DNA of 64,000 bases from Callorhinus ursinus (GCF_003265705.1 NW_020312902.1:10519235-10583234); one strand, 5' to 3'. Numbered from the stretch's first letter, positions 42,300 through 55,159 are shown. Program-made: numbers and translations. The notes: generated from the sequence alone by a model not told the origin.

Positions 42300-43690
42300 A
42301 CTATCTAGGAGAGATGTATAAAGAGAGAATTTGGTTGATTTTCCAAGTGTATTTGTGATAATGATTGATAATGATATTATGTTCAGCTCTTAAAACTTCT
42401 GAATGACCCTAAAAATTTCATTTAAATTTCCAAGCCTTGCCAAATAGACTCTTCTGCACTTTTAGTTAGATTCACCATGTTCTTTGTCATCATAGGATTT
42501 TCATAACAGTGTCTTGTTCATGAGTAGTTGCTAGCTGGTCTTCCTGTGACAGTGAGTGAAGGCTGGAATGACCTATGTTGCTATCATGGTGACATCACTC
42601 CTTTTTCATCATAGAAACCATTTTTTTTTTTCAGAACCATGCTGTAGTTTGAAGCTGTTCTTTCCAAACCACCTTTCTTCCTTTTCCCCTCACAGATTTC
42701 AAAAACTACAGTGTGGTCTGAAGGTTATCTCCACTTACTCCTGTTCTCTCCCCCACTACATTTCAAAGGTATTCCTTCAGTGAATCTCTTACACATCTCA
42801 CCCCATGTGGGCATCTGCTTCTCAGAGGACCAAACCTGACATGTCTAAGCTATTAATACTCTAGTGATTAGAGCTTCCTCTTGAGCAATATGAATTTGGT
42901 CATAAATTGAAGCCATCACTTTTATATTAATGATATTCATCAGATTCCTCAAGAATTGACTAGGCAGGTGTCAGCATCCACTATGCATTTAAAGATGGAA
43001 ATCCCTGGGCCCATGAACATGCCCTTCTCCCACTTCCTCACTTGGACACATCCTCTCTACTCTCACCAACTCCTGTACCACAGGCAGTGGGCAGTGTTAA
43101 AGTGGACTTTGCAGATGTGTCTAAGTCTGAATCTTCCCACACTCAGAGATCCCCAATCCTTCTCTTTTAGGGGTATTCACCATAGAGTACTTCAATAATG
43201 TGTCTCTATAGAGAAATTTGAATGACACAATCTATGGGCATTTGAAGCTTAGGGTAAAAACCAAGAAATCCCCAATTTCAAGCCAAGTTCCAAGGCAGTT
43301 CTTCAATTATTGAAGCGACTTCACCTCTAAGCATAATAGCAAATATCCCCTTCCAACTTTCCTTTCTAGTCTAAGAACAAAAGAGCTATGAGTGACTGAA
43401 AATACTACCCCTGCCCTTTCTTAGTCCAGGTCTGGAGGAATGACACTAATGAAGTCCTGGTGTCTGCAGAGTGCCACGTAGGGGCAGGAGGAGATGCCTG
43501 ATTCTCCTGCGGGGAGTTTGAGACAGAGACCAGCATGAGTCTCTACATTCCCAGCACTACCACCTAATCTGACCAAACCTGTTCTCTGACTTTGGTTCAG
43601 TGGGACATTTTTGTCCTTATTTTCTCTCCCAGGTCACTGTGTGCCATGTAATGTTTTCACTACTATGTCTCAAATCCAGTGTATCCTCTA
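42300..43690. other. Unique sequence, no gene recognised
   Basis: Frames of 75 and 80 codons (plus) are unrecognised. Confidence 0.4.
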
Positions 43691-43970
43691 AACTCAGCAC
43701 AACCTGTGGCACTTCCCATGCAGAATGTTTTGCCTTCCCCATGGCCTTATCTCCCATTCCACAAAATACAACAAAACTTTCCTTCTCTACTGAACATTAA
43801 TTACCTACTGGACTGGTAACTTTCTCCTTTTCCTCAAACGCTGCCTTATCTCAACTAGACTATTAGTTCCTAGAAGCTCCGTGTTAAGTGCTTTTTCCAT
43901 CTGTTATAACATCTAATGAAGAACTTCTGGCAAAGTAGGCTCAATTAATATTTGTGGTTGATTCATATGG
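43691..43970 (+). mobile_element. L2 3' region
   Basis: TATTAGTTCCTAGAAGCTCC, TTCTGGCAAAGTAGGCTCAA and TTAATATTTGTGGTTGATTC match the L2 terminus; a degenerate L2 body precedes it. Confidence 0.6.
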
Positions 43971-44039
43971 CTTTGTATAGATACATTTAGCAAAATTTTA
44001 TGAAATTATCACCTAATATAGAATAAGACAAGTCTTTCT

Positions 44040-44170
44040 TCTAATATTAAGAACTCGGGATTTTAAAGATAGAGGAGACATAGGGCTTCATTATCTAACT
44101 TCCTTACTTTTCAGGGGAATAATCTAAGCCCAGAAGGTGAAGTGACTTGATTAAGATTACACAGCTGATG
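44040..44170 (-). mobile_element. MIR-family (MIR3-like) fragment, antisense
   Basis: GGGCTTCATTATCTAACTTC, CCAGAAGGTGAAGTGACTTG and TTAAGATTACACAGCTGATG follow the antisense CORE-SINE order. Confidence 0.55.
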
Positions 44171-44814
44171 TGATGCAATCTCACTTGTGCTAATTAGCTT
44201 GATCATGGTGGTTATTTCATAATGTATACATCAATCATTATGTTGCATGGCCTCAGTGCCGATAGCTATAGGAGGAGAGATATCTAATACATAATGCTGT
44301 TGTGCGAACAAAATGCAGGTCAGTTGTCAGGTAGGGCATGTTTTCACCGCACAGTGCTACATCCACACAAAGCACAACAGTGATTGTTTTTGGGAATGAC
44401 AGTAAAAGCAATGGCCATAGAAAATCATCAAAAACTGCATTCAAGTCCACCAAGATTTCCCCCTCACACCCCAAATCTGTGTTCAAACTTTGTTCCTGGT
44501 GTTTACAAAAATGTGTTATTTAAAACTAGGTTATAACTTTGAAAGATTCTTCCATAGTCTAGGAATGATTTGTTTAAAGGCTTACATATAAAATACAAAT
44601 AATGGTTGTCAAAAGACCAGCAGTATAGCAATGGAGTCCAACTGCCCCACTTCCATTGTTAATATGACCAGGGAAAGTGGTGTGTGAGTAGAGGACTTAA
44701 CTGAGCACAACTCTGCTTTCCACGTTTAGGTCTATTACTCTTTAATGCATTAGGTATTTCTATTATTGTTATCATCAACATTATTTTTGAGAATGAGATT
44801 GGTGCCTCTAAGGA
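44171..44814. other. Unique sequence, nothing recognised
   Basis: Overlapping frames of 77 (minus) and 61 (plus) codons at 44,253-44,523 are unrecognised. Confidence 0.4.
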
Positions 44815-45380
44815 CATATTAGTTTTCTATTGCTATCTAACCGATTACCATCAGCTTAGTAGTTTAAAATATTAAACATTTATTCATTATCTCACAGTGG
44901 GTCAGGAGTGCAGGCACAGATTAACTAGGTCTTTTGCTCAAGGTCTCTAAAGCTAAAATCAATATTTTGGTAGGGCTGCATTTTCACCTGGGGACCAGGG
45001 TCCTCTTCTGAGCTCATTCAGGTTGTTGACATAATTCAGTTACTTGTCACTGAAAGACTGAGGACCCTGTTTCTGTTGTTGTTGCTTGTTTGTTTTGTTT
45101 TGTTTCATTTTCTTTGGCTAGCTATTGGCCAAGGGTCATTTTCAGTTCCTAGGTTCTGCTCATATGGCCATCTTTTAATATGAGGGACCCTCTCCAGAAC
45201 CAGCACAAAAGTCTCTCTCCAATCTGCTACAAAACAGTCTTCTATAACATGGCCCAATCAAGGGAGAGGGATATGCAATTATAGTCAGGTGTCTTATCAC
45301 ACCAAAGGGAAAGGATCATATGGAGTGTATGCAAGGGAGCAGGAATCTTAGGGCCCAGCTCAGAAATCTACCTACAACCA
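44815..45380 (-). mobile_element. Ancient MLT1-like LTR, antisense
   Basis: TATTAGTTTTCTATTGCTAT, AGCTAAAATCAATATTTTGG, GGGCTGCATTTTCACCTGGG, GGCTAGCTATTGGCCAAGGG, CATGGCCCAATCAAGGGAGA and the end AATCTACCTACAACCA. Same family and orientation as the element at 37.6 kb. A TGTTGTTGTTG/TTTGTTTTG simple stretch lies inside at 45,074-45,108. Confidence 0.72.
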
Positions 45381-45514
45381 AGAGGTTTTATCCTTCTGTG
45401 CTGTGGATCTAGACATAAGTTAAAAAATGATAAACATCCGCAGCAAAGTAGGAAACTCAGTCAGTGGATCTCCCCGTCTCCCCATCCTTCCAGTCCCTTG
45501 GGTGAAGATATTGC

Positions 45515-45715
45515 TTTGCCTTAGGAGTCAGAAAACCAGAAAGACTTCTAATTTCTGCTTCAGAAATCTTCAATAATCTGGGTAGGGCAGTGATTTACCT
45601 CTCCTGGGTCTTAGTTTTCTCATTAAACACCAAGATCTAACATAGCTTTTTCCTTCTCACAAAGGATTTTGAGAAGAAAACGAAAAGTAAAATAATAAAA
45701 GTGATAATGAACTTG
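45515..45715 (+). mobile_element. MIR fragment
   Basis: GGAGTCAGAAAACCAGAAAG, GGCAGTGATTTACCTCTCCT and GGGTCTTAGTTTTCTCATTA follow the sense MIR order. Confidence 0.62.
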
Positions 45716-45764
45716 GAAACTTTAAAAAGAATGAGACTCTATATAACTATAAAATATAGAGAGA

Positions 45765-45850
45765 AACTAGCCAAGACTTTTATAAAGTTCTTAATTTGGG
45801 CCAGATACCCTTTTAAACACTTTACATAAAAAACACATTCTTGACTAGTT
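45765..45850 (-). mobile_element. MIR fragment, antisense
   Basis: TTTATAAAGTTCTTAATTTG, GGCCAGATACCCTTTTAAAC and ACTTTACATAAAA match the antisense MIR start. With the preceding sense MIR it forms a facing pair of unrelated insertions. Confidence 0.55.
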
Positions 45851-46324
45851 ACAGCAATTAAGAAGGACTAAATTTAATAGAAATTTATTCATATGGCTAT
45901 TCACATTTTTAATGCAAAATATCAGCACTTTTCACCTCTTGCCATGTACCTCTCTATCTTAGTTGCAGGACAGAATGTTGAAATATTGTTGCCAAGCCTT
46001 ACATGACTTGTAGGAAAAGTGGGGTAGACTGTTTTACCTCTAAAGGGGTTTGAATTTTTCTGACCTTTGTAGCCCTCATCAAAATAGATTGTGCAAAGTT
46101 TCTGCTTTTTTGACTCCCTGACTTCAGAATCAAAGTCCAATGTGGGCTCCTCAGATTGAGAGAGGTGAGGTCACATATCTGTGACCTACCTATGGAGGAC
46201 TCTAGGAGCATGAGTGTCTTGCATCCTCATCTTCTAGAGAGGGAGGCAAACTTTGTAATTCACCAAATAAAGGAAAGAGATACAGATGTTGGGTAGTGAA
46301 AAAAAAAAGATGGTAAATGTTCAC
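45851..46324. other. Unique sequence, nothing recognised
   Basis: Two overlapping minus frames (72 and 70 codons) without recognisable features. Confidence 0.4.
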
Positions 46325-46420
46325 AGAGCCAAGAACTGAGCCTTTACCATATTTTTATTCCCAGCACCTAGCATCTGGTGCATAGATGACTCAGAAAATA
46401 CATAGCAATGGAATGAAAGC
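46325..46420 (+). mobile_element. L2 3' end fragment
   Basis: TATTCCCAGCACCTAGCATC, TGGTGCATAGATGACTCAGA and an AATGGAATGAAA end follow the L2 terminus. Confidence 0.62.
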
Positions 46421-46959
46421 TAGAAATCTCAATATTGACTTTATTTCCATTGTTGAAAATGCATCCCAAGAAATAATGAACACTATCATTATAATTGACT
46501 ATTTATTTGCAAACTAGAAGAGGCAAATACATACTTAACCCTTAATGTTGATACTAAGGTTGATTATAGTCTTCCTAAAATATATACCTTGAGGGCTTCA
46601 GAACCATTAATTGAGAGAGGGATATCAACATCCACATCTTAATTAAAGACTGCTGAGAGAGCCGACCATCCATCTATCCATTCATTCATTCAATCATTCA
46701 TTTATATTATGACTTTAATGCATACTTCATATTCTTCTTTATAACTTCCTTAATTAAAATGGTGAGCATAAAGAGACATTGCACTTACCCAGATGTAGTA
46801 TATAGTTAAGCCTGGAGAAAGATGGTAATCCTTAAAAAAAATAAATAAACAATTCATGCTATCTTCTAGGCTCTCAAAGAGAGCACCTGGTGCAAAGAGA
46901 TTATACGAAAGGTATGACCTAAACACAAGGTTCAAAAAAGACCCATTTTTGAAGAAGTA
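46421..46959. other. Unique sequence with a short (CATT)n run
   Basis: CATTCATTCATTCAATCATT lies at 46,678-46,702, possibly the decayed tail of an antisense L2. No gene recognised. Confidence 0.45.
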
Positions 46960-47450
46960 ATGATTGAATTGTGGTTAAAATAATGAATAGGAAATGACCA
47001 ACCAACAGGGGTAGAGGCAACACCTATGCAAGTACCCCAGAAGGGCAGAAATAGAGTATTTTTCAGAAATTAAAAAAAAGAAGAAGAAGAAGAAAAAGGG
47101 AAGACAGTACTGTTGGAGCCTATGGAGTGTCCTGTGAGATTAACTGAGGTGTGTGGCAAGGGAGACCACCAGCCGATTTGAAGATCTTTATCTTTACTTG
47201 TATCCGAAAAACCGAAGCCGGGGAGAGGGCTCATTAGCAGGTTTGCATGAGAAGAGAGCTTCCTCTGCCATGGTCAGAGTAGCAATTTGGAAAGACAGTC
47301 TTTGTTGTACTGTGAAGAATGGTCAGCCAGCATAAGAGAGGAAGGAGGAGACAGTCTGGCAGACTAGTTCCAACAAGAGATGAGCAGGGGTGCTTTGACA
47401 AGAGTGGTGGTGGAGTTGAGGAGAGGCAAACTTTTATGACAGAGCTGGGA
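46960..47450 (-). mobile_element. Possible L2 body fragment, antisense
   Basis: Purine-rich words GAGATGAGCAGGGGTGCTTT, GACAAGAGTGGTGGTGGAGT and GAGGAGAGGCAAAC suggest reverse-strand L2. The call is weak. An AAG microsatellite (47,072-47,098) lies inside. Confidence 0.4.
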
Positions 47451-48984
47451 TGGGGTTGGGGAAGAGGGGAAGCAGAACAAATACCACCTTCATCTCAGTC
47501 CAATTCCAACTCGGTGCTACACGAGGATGCCCGTGAGAATCCGGCCACGTTAGCTTCCCCTCACAGTTCATCATGCGCCTCTATTGAGAATTAGCATATA
47601 AACCCATAAACCAAATCTAATTAGTCTTTTTATTCTTTGCTAATAGAACTTGAAACTTTCATTTGATCCAGTAAAACTCTTAATAATCCTCTTTATTCCC
47701 CCCTCTTTTAAAAGCCATTTTTATATGTTCAAAGTAAAATAACTACTGACTAGTAAAAAATGTATTCCTAATTCCACAATTACCATATTAAAAAAATTAC
47801 CAGCTTAAAAATGCTTAAAGTCTGAGATTAATCTAGGAAATAAATTACTTTATTTAATGTGCATTGTAATTTTTTCTCAAATAATTACTTAGGGGTTGTG
47901 GAGAAACAGGGTTGGAGGGTTGTGGAGAAACACTGAGAAGATCCAGTGTATAATTTTAGGCTTGATCTGCTAGCACAGATCAGACAGCCTGGATTGCTGT
48001 GATAGGAGATGGGGTCCTGGTTTCCTGTGGAGTGCGAACAGATATAGATCTCTTTGTGTATACACATGTGTGCATGTATGTATACGTATAGTTTTGGTTT
48101 GTCATGAACAGGGAGGGGTCTTCCACTAGCAAGCTCATTTTCAGTCTCAATGGTCAACAGTTGAAGTAAGTGTCTATGTGGTGAGTCCCCTCACCCCCGT
48201 ACCACTGAAAGCTTCTTCTCCCTATCTCTATTACAGCATCTGACATGCATGTTTGAAAGCTTATACTTCCTAGACAGGTGGCATAGAATACTTTAGTCAT
48301 CTAGTAATGACCCAAAGGGAATGTAATTATCAAATTATCTTTATTTTCCAACAAGTGAGAATAAATACCAGGGTTAATGGAAAGTTTGGTGGAAGGCAGG
48401 TGGGAATCATAAATTGGGACCTGAGCACTTCCAAACACCTGATGAACAAACACAGAGCCCTGGAAACTACTAGTTAGGGGGTTGGGAAATAGGTAACCCA
48501 CAACTGAGTTCGGTAATTGTTCAATTTCACAAATTTCTGGGGAACTGGTTGTCTCCCAGATGAATCATACATGAAAAGTAGATATGAATTTTGCTTATGT
48601 AGACAGTCTTCTCAAGGCTTAGCTTGGTTCACCTCACTTCCCAGGAATATGGCATTTTTGTAGCTCAGGCATGGGGCCAGAGAGTACACTGTCTATATAG
48701 TAGCATAATTAGTATGTTGCAGAAAATTTCCAAATAATTCTCAAGTTCAAATATTTCCTTTAGGTTTATTGGACTTTTCTGGAGAAATTGCACTACCTAT
48801 GATAGATGGATTGGGCTATACCGTGGGGGCCTAGGGTATGGGTTTTGTTCTTTCAGTTCTCCCCTTTATTTCCATTTTTCCCTCTTCTCTTCTCCTCTTT
48901 ACCTCCTTTCCCCTTCTATCATAATTTGTTCCTGGCTCCTGTACTTGAAAACCTAAATATAGCAAAACCTTACCCATTTTCACT
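47451..48984. other. Unique sequence, no gene recognised
   Basis: A 91-codon frame (47,319-47,594) and a 90-codon minus frame (47,885-48,157) are unrecognised. A pyrimidine-rich stretch lies at 48,850-48,920. Confidence 0.4.
47893..47932. repeat. 24-bp tandem duplication
   Basis: GGTTGTGGAGAAACA occurs twice, 24 bp apart. It creates a repeated CFSTT-type word in an open minus-strand frame, but I see no gene. Confidence 0.75.
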
Positions 48985-49180
48985 CTGCTTACTTCTACTC
49001 ATCCTTCAGACCTCAGCATAAATGTCATTTCCCCTGGAAAGTCCTCTCTCCCCTCAAACCACACCCCCCACCACCATCACCGCTTTCTTCAGACTACATT
49101 AGGCCCTGCCTTTTATATCATCTAATTTAATACTGGTATTTATTCTGCACTTGATTGCTGATTGCTGATTGTGTAATACC
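48985..49180 (+). mobile_element. L2 fragment
   Basis: TACTCATCCTTCAGACCTCA, GCATAAATGTCATTTCCCCT, GGAAAGTCCTCTCTCCCC and TTCAGACTACATTAGGCCCT are ordered L2 words. Confidence 0.72.
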
Positions 49181-49694
49181 AATGTCAGCTGGGGGCCTTC
49201 TTGCTTCTTGAAATCTGGGTAAAATTGAGTTGAACCTCTCAATACCATGGCCTCAGAAAGCTTATCCCTCCACAGGTTGGCTGGTAATGAAAAAGTGAAA
49301 GGATTGTGAGTGGACCTGTATTCTCCTGGGTTAGAATTGGTGAGAAGACTGGGACATAAGTGTCCTATACTACCTGGGCCTCAGTTGAAATTCATGTCAG
49401 TGCTCACTTTTAATGACAGCAAAGCAATGATAATTAAAAGCGTTTGTGTATATATTGTATTTTATTGAAGAGTTTTTGAGGGAGAACTTCCCAGAATGGG
49501 CTCATATATCAAGCATATTTCTGCCCCTCATCTCCTGCATCTCCTGCTGTTCTAGGGAATCAAAGCACATCTCTTTTTACTCAGATCATCTTCTCCCTGT
49601 GAAATCTGGGCATCAGCCAGCACTTGGGCACTGAGTATGGGTGGGAGAAGTTCAACTTCTATCCCAAGTCCTTATCCAAATTCCATCCATAAAA
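49181..49694. other. Unique sequence, nothing recognised
   Basis: GATTGCTGATTGCTGATTG, a short tandem, is at 49,153-49,171. No gene recognised. Confidence 0.4.
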
Positions 49695-49900
49695 TTTCTC
49701 TCTCCACGAGAAATCCTGCCATTGCTACTAATATAATACAATTTTCTCCAGCTCATTACACTTGCTTATTTCCGTCATTAGATTATAGGTTACATGAGAG
49801 AAGGGATTATATTCACGCTATTCAGATCTGTATTCCCAGCAGAATGTCTGGCATATGAAAGTGACCAGAAAGAATTTGTTCCAGGGAATAAATGAATGGG
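49695..49900 (+). mobile_element. L2 3' end
   Basis: CATTAGATTATAGGTTACAT, GAGAGAAGGGATTATATTCA, CTGTATTCCCAGCAGAATGT, CTGGCATATGAAAGTGACCA and AATAAATGAATGGG give the full L2 terminus. Confidence 0.78.
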
Positions 49901-50149
49901 AGAGACACCATCCACCTATTGAAATTATGGAAATGACTGCAGTCTTTGGCATTCCAGTCTCTTAGTCAAGAAACCATTCAATTAAGCTTTATTGAGTCAC
50001 TCTTTGATGTGTTAGTAAAATATGTATATTTGGGGGGAGTATATAAATTGATTATGTCCTTGTCCTAAGAAAATATACAATGACAAAGATAAAACTAATG
50101 CATCTGAAATAATTAACCAATTAGTAAGGATCTATTTGGAATTGTCCAT

Positions 50150-50405
50150 ATGATGAAATAAATTTATAGAAGTAGAGAGTAGAATGGAAGTTGCCAGGGG
50201 CTGAGGGGAGGAGGAAAAGGGGGGGTTACTCTTCAACAGGTATAAAGTTTCAGTTATGCTAGCCAAAATGTTCTAGAGATGTGCTGTATAACATAGTGCC
50301 TATAGGTAACAATAGTGTACTGTGCGCTTAAACATTTGATGAGTGGATTCATCTCATGTTAAGTGTTATCACCATCACTAAAAGCATACGAAAATTTCAG
50401 AGAAG
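50150..50405 (+). mobile_element. LINE-1 3' end, old
   Basis: AGTAGAATGGAAGTTGCCAG, GGGCTGAGGGGAGGAGGAAA, AGTTTCAGTTATGCTAGCCA, ATGTTCTAGAGATGTGCTGT and GTACTGTGCGCTTAAACATT are ordered LINE-1 3' end words. Confidence 0.82.
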
Positions 50406-50755
50406 GATATGGTCAGTGCTGGCTGGAATATTTGAGTAAACTTTTGTAGAGGGGGAGCCTGATCAGGGTCTTAAAGGATGGATAAGATTTGGACTGCTGG
50501 TGGAAGTGGGGTGGAATGTTCTCCCACATGAGGGAGTGGATCATGAGTCAGGATAGTGAGATTGAAGTGAGCTTGGGAAGTATTCTTAACAGGTAGAGGA
50601 ATTCAGCCTGGTGGAGGAACATATATGTTAGGGAAAAGTAAATCTCAGGTCAGATAATTAACTTATGCTTGGAAAGCCAGGTAGAAACATTCTAACTCTG
50701 TATATGTAAGTAATGAGAAGACATTGTAGGATTTTGAGCAGAGGGGTGACAATCT
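50406..50755 (-). mobile_element. L2 body fragment, antisense
   Basis: GAGGGAGTGGATCATGAGTC, AATGAGAAGACATTGTAGGA and TTTTGAGCAGAGGGGTGACA are reverse-strand L2 words in order. Confidence 0.68.
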
Positions 50756-50875
50756 GAGACTCAAAGAGGCTGATTAAACTCCCCCATGGACACACAGCAA
50801 GCTACTGGTAGAGGTTAGGTACATTCTGGATTCTCAGACTTCAAATTCGAGGCTCTTTATATTCGTCTTTTGGAT
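50756..50875 (-). mobile_element. MIR fragment, antisense
   Basis: GAGACTCAAAGAGGCTGATT, CCCATGGACACACAGCAAGC, TACTGGTAGAGGTTAGGTAC follow the MIR core in reverse. Confidence 0.55.
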
Positions 50876-52500
50876 TGTAGAAGAAAGATTACAGACAGAT
50901 GAAGAGGAGACAGGAGTGGTGGGATCCTGAGCTGGCACCTCATTTCCTGAAGGGTGGAATTAAATATGGTTAGAGGGCAGGGGAAGAAACTCTCAATAGG
51001 TAGACTCCACACAGCAAATACTGAGAAAGTGCTCAGGCTCTCAGTCTGCTCTGAACTGAGCCTGGAGGAGGCTGATACACCCAGAAAAGAAGAATCTTTG
51101 GGGATCCTTTGATGCTCTTGCAAAATCTCTGGGCTCTGGGCTGTGAGTTGTGTCTCAGAGAAATCACAGCAGGGATAGGCATGGTCAGAAATGAATATTC
51201 AACCCTCAGACTCTGAGCAGATGCCACTTTGCAACTCTAGTCAGTTGCTAATGACTTGCTTGACCAAGCCTATGTCAATTTCTGGGTTTCTTGATTTTCT
51301 GCTGGGCCTCTAACTGGCCTGTAGGCCCCAGAGTGCAACTGCAAAGGCAGGGAGGAAGTAAGGTAATGGAAGAGGAAGAAAGAAAGGAAGGGGCTGTGCC
51401 CAAAGTATCTGCAGCCAATGATGTGACTCGGGTGTTTATATGGACAAGTGATAGGGAACCATCTTAGGAAGTCCGATGTTGCTGTGAGGTCCTGAGGAGA
51501 GTGTTGAAGGCCACAGCAGTCAGGCTGCTGTTTTGTTTTGGGTCAGTAGTTCCTAAACCACTCAGAGCAGAAGCTGGACAAAACCTCTTGTCACTCTCCA
51601 GCCAAGCATGGCTTTTGTTAAAAATCCAATGAAGGTGTTCCCAGAGAACTGCCCATCCATTGTTTATTCGTTATGTGAACATCGCCTTCTCTGCCATTGG
51701 CTGATCCCTCATCTGGAGATGGGAAATTTTCCTTGCTATATGCCTATAGGATAGTATCATTGTTTGTCCAAACCCAGATAATATTATCATAAAAGCTGTA
51801 GATGCTAAAAGTAGAGAATATTAGCCCCGTAGTAATCTTAGGGCATGGGTTTGAAATGATCACAAGGGAGGTGAATAGTCTCATTACAGGTTTTAGATCA
51901 AGTTTTCATATATCGAAAACTTTTAAAGAATCAAGCTCTAATATTACATTATTAAGAATTCTATGAGCAATGATCTAAGATGATTTTTATTCTTATTCTA
52001 CAGATAAGTTATAGAATGCAAAATTCTACAATTCAAAGCTTCAGGAACTGAGGTAACTAAACTAAGATATACATGAGGAAACAAACTGAGATGTTGGTCT
52101 CCAATATTTCAGTCTGTCTGTTGCATCACAAAATAATAAAATCATGATTCATAGGAATATGTAATAACTGATGTATGATGTTATGGGAAAGGAGTTTCAG
52201 CTTAAAGGCAAGAATTCAGGTTGAATTGAATGTGTCCATATTTCCTCACATGCTCTGAAAATTGTCAAGCCTTGAATTATGTGACTTATGTGTACTTGAC
52301 TTTTGTTGTCATTTCTCCTTGACTGTTTGAAAGTACATGTAGCAATGCAGTTCTAGTGCTGATTCTTCTACTCCTGTGTAATCCTGAATGGATTATTTCT
52401 TCTTCCTGGGCTTTACTGGTATCATATGTAAAATGTTTATTTGATGTATTGTGTGAATTTAAAACCCAGATAAACACTTTGTTTGGCCATTGGAGAGTGC
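50876..52500. other. Unique sequence, no gene recognised
   Basis: An 88-codon minus frame (50,857-51,123) and others are unrecognised. Composition is balanced at 50.9-51.7 kb and AT-rich after. Confidence 0.4.
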
Positions 52501-52680
52501 CTGGAAAAGAGAACCAGGGGGTCTCTGCAGGTGTGGGGAATGTTCTATTTATTGATCTATGCTCTGGTTACAAGCTGTATTCACTTGGTGAAGATTGATT
52601 GAACTGTGCATTTATGAATTTTTCACTTCTCTATATTCATGTTTTATTCAATAATTTTTTCTTTAAAGGTAAATAAACAA
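52501..52680 (+). mobile_element. LINE-1 3' end, old
   Basis: TTCTATTTATTGATCTATGC, TCTGGTTACAAGCTGTATTC, TTGGTGAAGATTGATTGAAC, TGCATTTATGAATTTTTCAC and a TTTTATTCAATAA end match an old LINE-1 3' terminus. Confidence 0.78.
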
Positions 52681-53594
52681 CAACAAAAATATACTCTCTA
52701 AAAGAAGGCAGGTATAAATGCATAGAAAATAAGCAAACAGACAACCAAAAAATGTAAAATGGTATATGAATCTTTGTTTCTTTTGAGAGATTACTATTCT
52801 CAGAGGACATTGAGGGCCAAAGTAACTGTTAGAAGATAAGTATATGCCAGTAGTGACCACAGCTCTAAATGGGATGGGTTTTTCTTGGTATCAAATGCAT
52901 AATTAAAAGATCACCTAATGCAAGCTGCTTTTGAAATATGGCTGTGTTAACACTTCAGAACCTGATTTGTTAAATTAAACTTTATTCTGAGGTACTATGA
53001 TATTTAATAAATGGAACACAGAGATAGTCAATTGAAAATTGAAACGTGCAGTTTTCCCAGACTTCAGAACCTCAGCAGCCATATTGTTGCCCTGTGGTGC
53101 TATTAAGCCATAGCACAATGTCACAAAATATCGAAGGTCTTAGAACACAGGAAGACTAGAATCAAATGAGTAGGAACATAATCAGTTTTGTTAACACAGA
53201 TCAATTTAGACAAATCCAAGCCTTTCTTTGTCACTAATGGTAATCTTCAACCATGCTGGAACTTCTGTTTATAATAAATGGGTGGCAAACCATTGAAGTT
53301 AAGAAGGAAAGAAATCTTAGACTCCAGATACTGGGCACCACCGTGACATCAAGTTGTGAATTGAAACTGGAACCCATCTGGACCATGGCAGATACAATTC
53401 CCTGATCTTGAACACACACAAATTCTCTTAGGAGTTTTGAGACATAGTTCCTTAAGCAAGCCTGAGGGCAAAGACTTTCTTCTTGTAGATGTTGGTGCCT
53501 AAAGGCTAAGGCTAGTGTTAGAAAGCTGAAGTTTTATAAAATGAGGATTCATAGGAGTATGAATTGAATAACCACATGGTAATCCCTAGTAACA
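52681..53594. other. Unique AT-rich sequence, nothing recognised
   Basis: Frames of 65 and 61 codons on the minus strand, unrecognised. Confidence 0.4.
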
Positions 53595-54005
53595 CTGAAT
53601 ATATGTACAACTTATGGTACAGCAATTCCATTGTCGGGGTTATTCTGTAAAGAAACCTGCTTGTTTGTGCAACCTAAGACATGCATAAGAATATCTATAG
53701 TAGAATTTTGTTAAAAAATGGGAACAAACCCTAAATTTTTATCAATATAAAAGTATATAAATTAAATGCTATGAATGTATAAATTAAATACAATAAGATA
53801 CTATTAACAGGAAAAAGAAATGTATTAGAATCTCTGAAATGAATAAAAGTAAGCTGCAGAAAGAAAAAATAAGATAATTTTAAAAACATGGAAAAAACAC
53901 TGTATTTTTTTTTAGGAATCAATATATAAGAAGTAAATTCAAGGTGCACATGAACAACAGTGTGAAGTTCATTATGTGGTTACCTCTGAAAAAGTTCACA
54001 ATTAA
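53595..54005 (+). mobile_element. L1M ORF2/3' region fragment, degraded
   Basis: TACAGCAATTCCATTGTCGG, GACATGCATAAGAATATCTA, AAAAATGGGAACAAACCCTA, AGCTGCAGAAAGAAAAAATA and TGTGGTTACCTCTGAAAAAG are old LINE-1 words in sense order, with stops and deletions throughout. Confidence 0.8.
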
Positions 54006-54054
54006 AATAAATTCGTAATCCATCTACTTACCCACATGCCCACTTCTTTGTGTA

Positions 54055-54190
54055 CACGATAAATATTTACAGAGCTTCTTCCTTGTCCTCCTCCATCTTC
54101 TGAGGGCTAAGAAACGAACAAAAGAAGAATATGATATAGTCCTTGTCCTCAAAGATTTATACTCTAATTGGAAGGCACATGGGAGACTTT
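54055..54190 (-). mobile_element. L2 3' end fragment, antisense
   Basis: ATAAATATTTACAGAGCTTC, ATAGTCCTTGTCCTCAAAGA and TTTATACTCTAATTGGAAGG are reversed L2 terminus words. Confidence 0.62.
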
Positions 54191-55155
54191 AGACCAAAGT
54201 GTCAGCATTTAATAGTGAAGAAATGGTCTGTAATGAAGATACAGCTTGAAGCAAAAGTATACACAAAACCTAACTCCCAGTGTATGGCTAAGGAGGGAGA
54301 AATTAATGTGTGTGAGGCAAAACCAACTCTGCAAGCACAGAGTATAAATCCTTCCATTCTTCTTTCCAAGATGCAGTGAAATCCATTGATTTGACAAATG
54401 ATTCTATTCAAGCCTAGTTACTTCAAACACCTTACAACAGCCTAAAGTTCTGCAAAAGGATTTTTTTTTGTTCTGTGGTATATATGCTTTTTTTTTTTTT
54501 TTTTTTTTTTTTTAGTATAAGTGTGATGGCTCTCCTCATGAATTCAGATCGGTGACAGGTGTTGCATAAATTAGTCATTTTGTATTTGAAGAATACACAC
54601 GTTTTTCACCAAGTCCTTTATAAAAGAATACAGTGGAACAGACTAAAGCAGATTCTCCCCCTCAAGAGAAAACAAGGGTGTATTATAGGAAAGATCCAAG
54701 GTCATTCTTGACAACATGTGTTCTGGATTGTAAGAGACTTGCAGCGACATGCTAGGTTCAATCACCTGGAAGGACCTTTTCCAGATCTAAGACTCTCTGC
54801 TTTCAAAAGTGTATATAAATATTGTCTTTAAACATTGCCATGTATCTTTAAGAGTCTACTGTGGGGGTGTCATCCTTTAGAGTCTGCAATCCCTTGGTTA
54901 AGCTGTATTATCATCATTAAATTTAGTTTTATTACAGCTTGGAAGATCTCAAAAATAACAAGCTTGATGCAGTTGCTCCATTTATATATGTCCTAAAATT
55001 CTCTCTTCTTAAATTCAAAGGGACTCCATAGGTCTTGTACTTCAGAGGTTAATAAAAAGGACTGAGTTCTTCTTACATGAGTTTCTACAATTTTTCTAAT
55101 TTAAAGCTTAGCTCCTCATTCTGCCTTCAATTTTCTAGGATGAGAACCTATTTAA
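54191..55155. other. Unique AT-rich sequence with a T26 run
   Basis: A homopolymer of 26 T lies at 54,488-54,513 with no SINE attached. No gene recognised. Confidence 0.45.
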
Positions 55156-55159
55156 TTTT

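Noticed and set aside
43465..43485. CTCF-like word CCACGTAGGGGCAG
   Set aside because: It departs from the core CTCF motif at several central positions, so I do not list it as a site.
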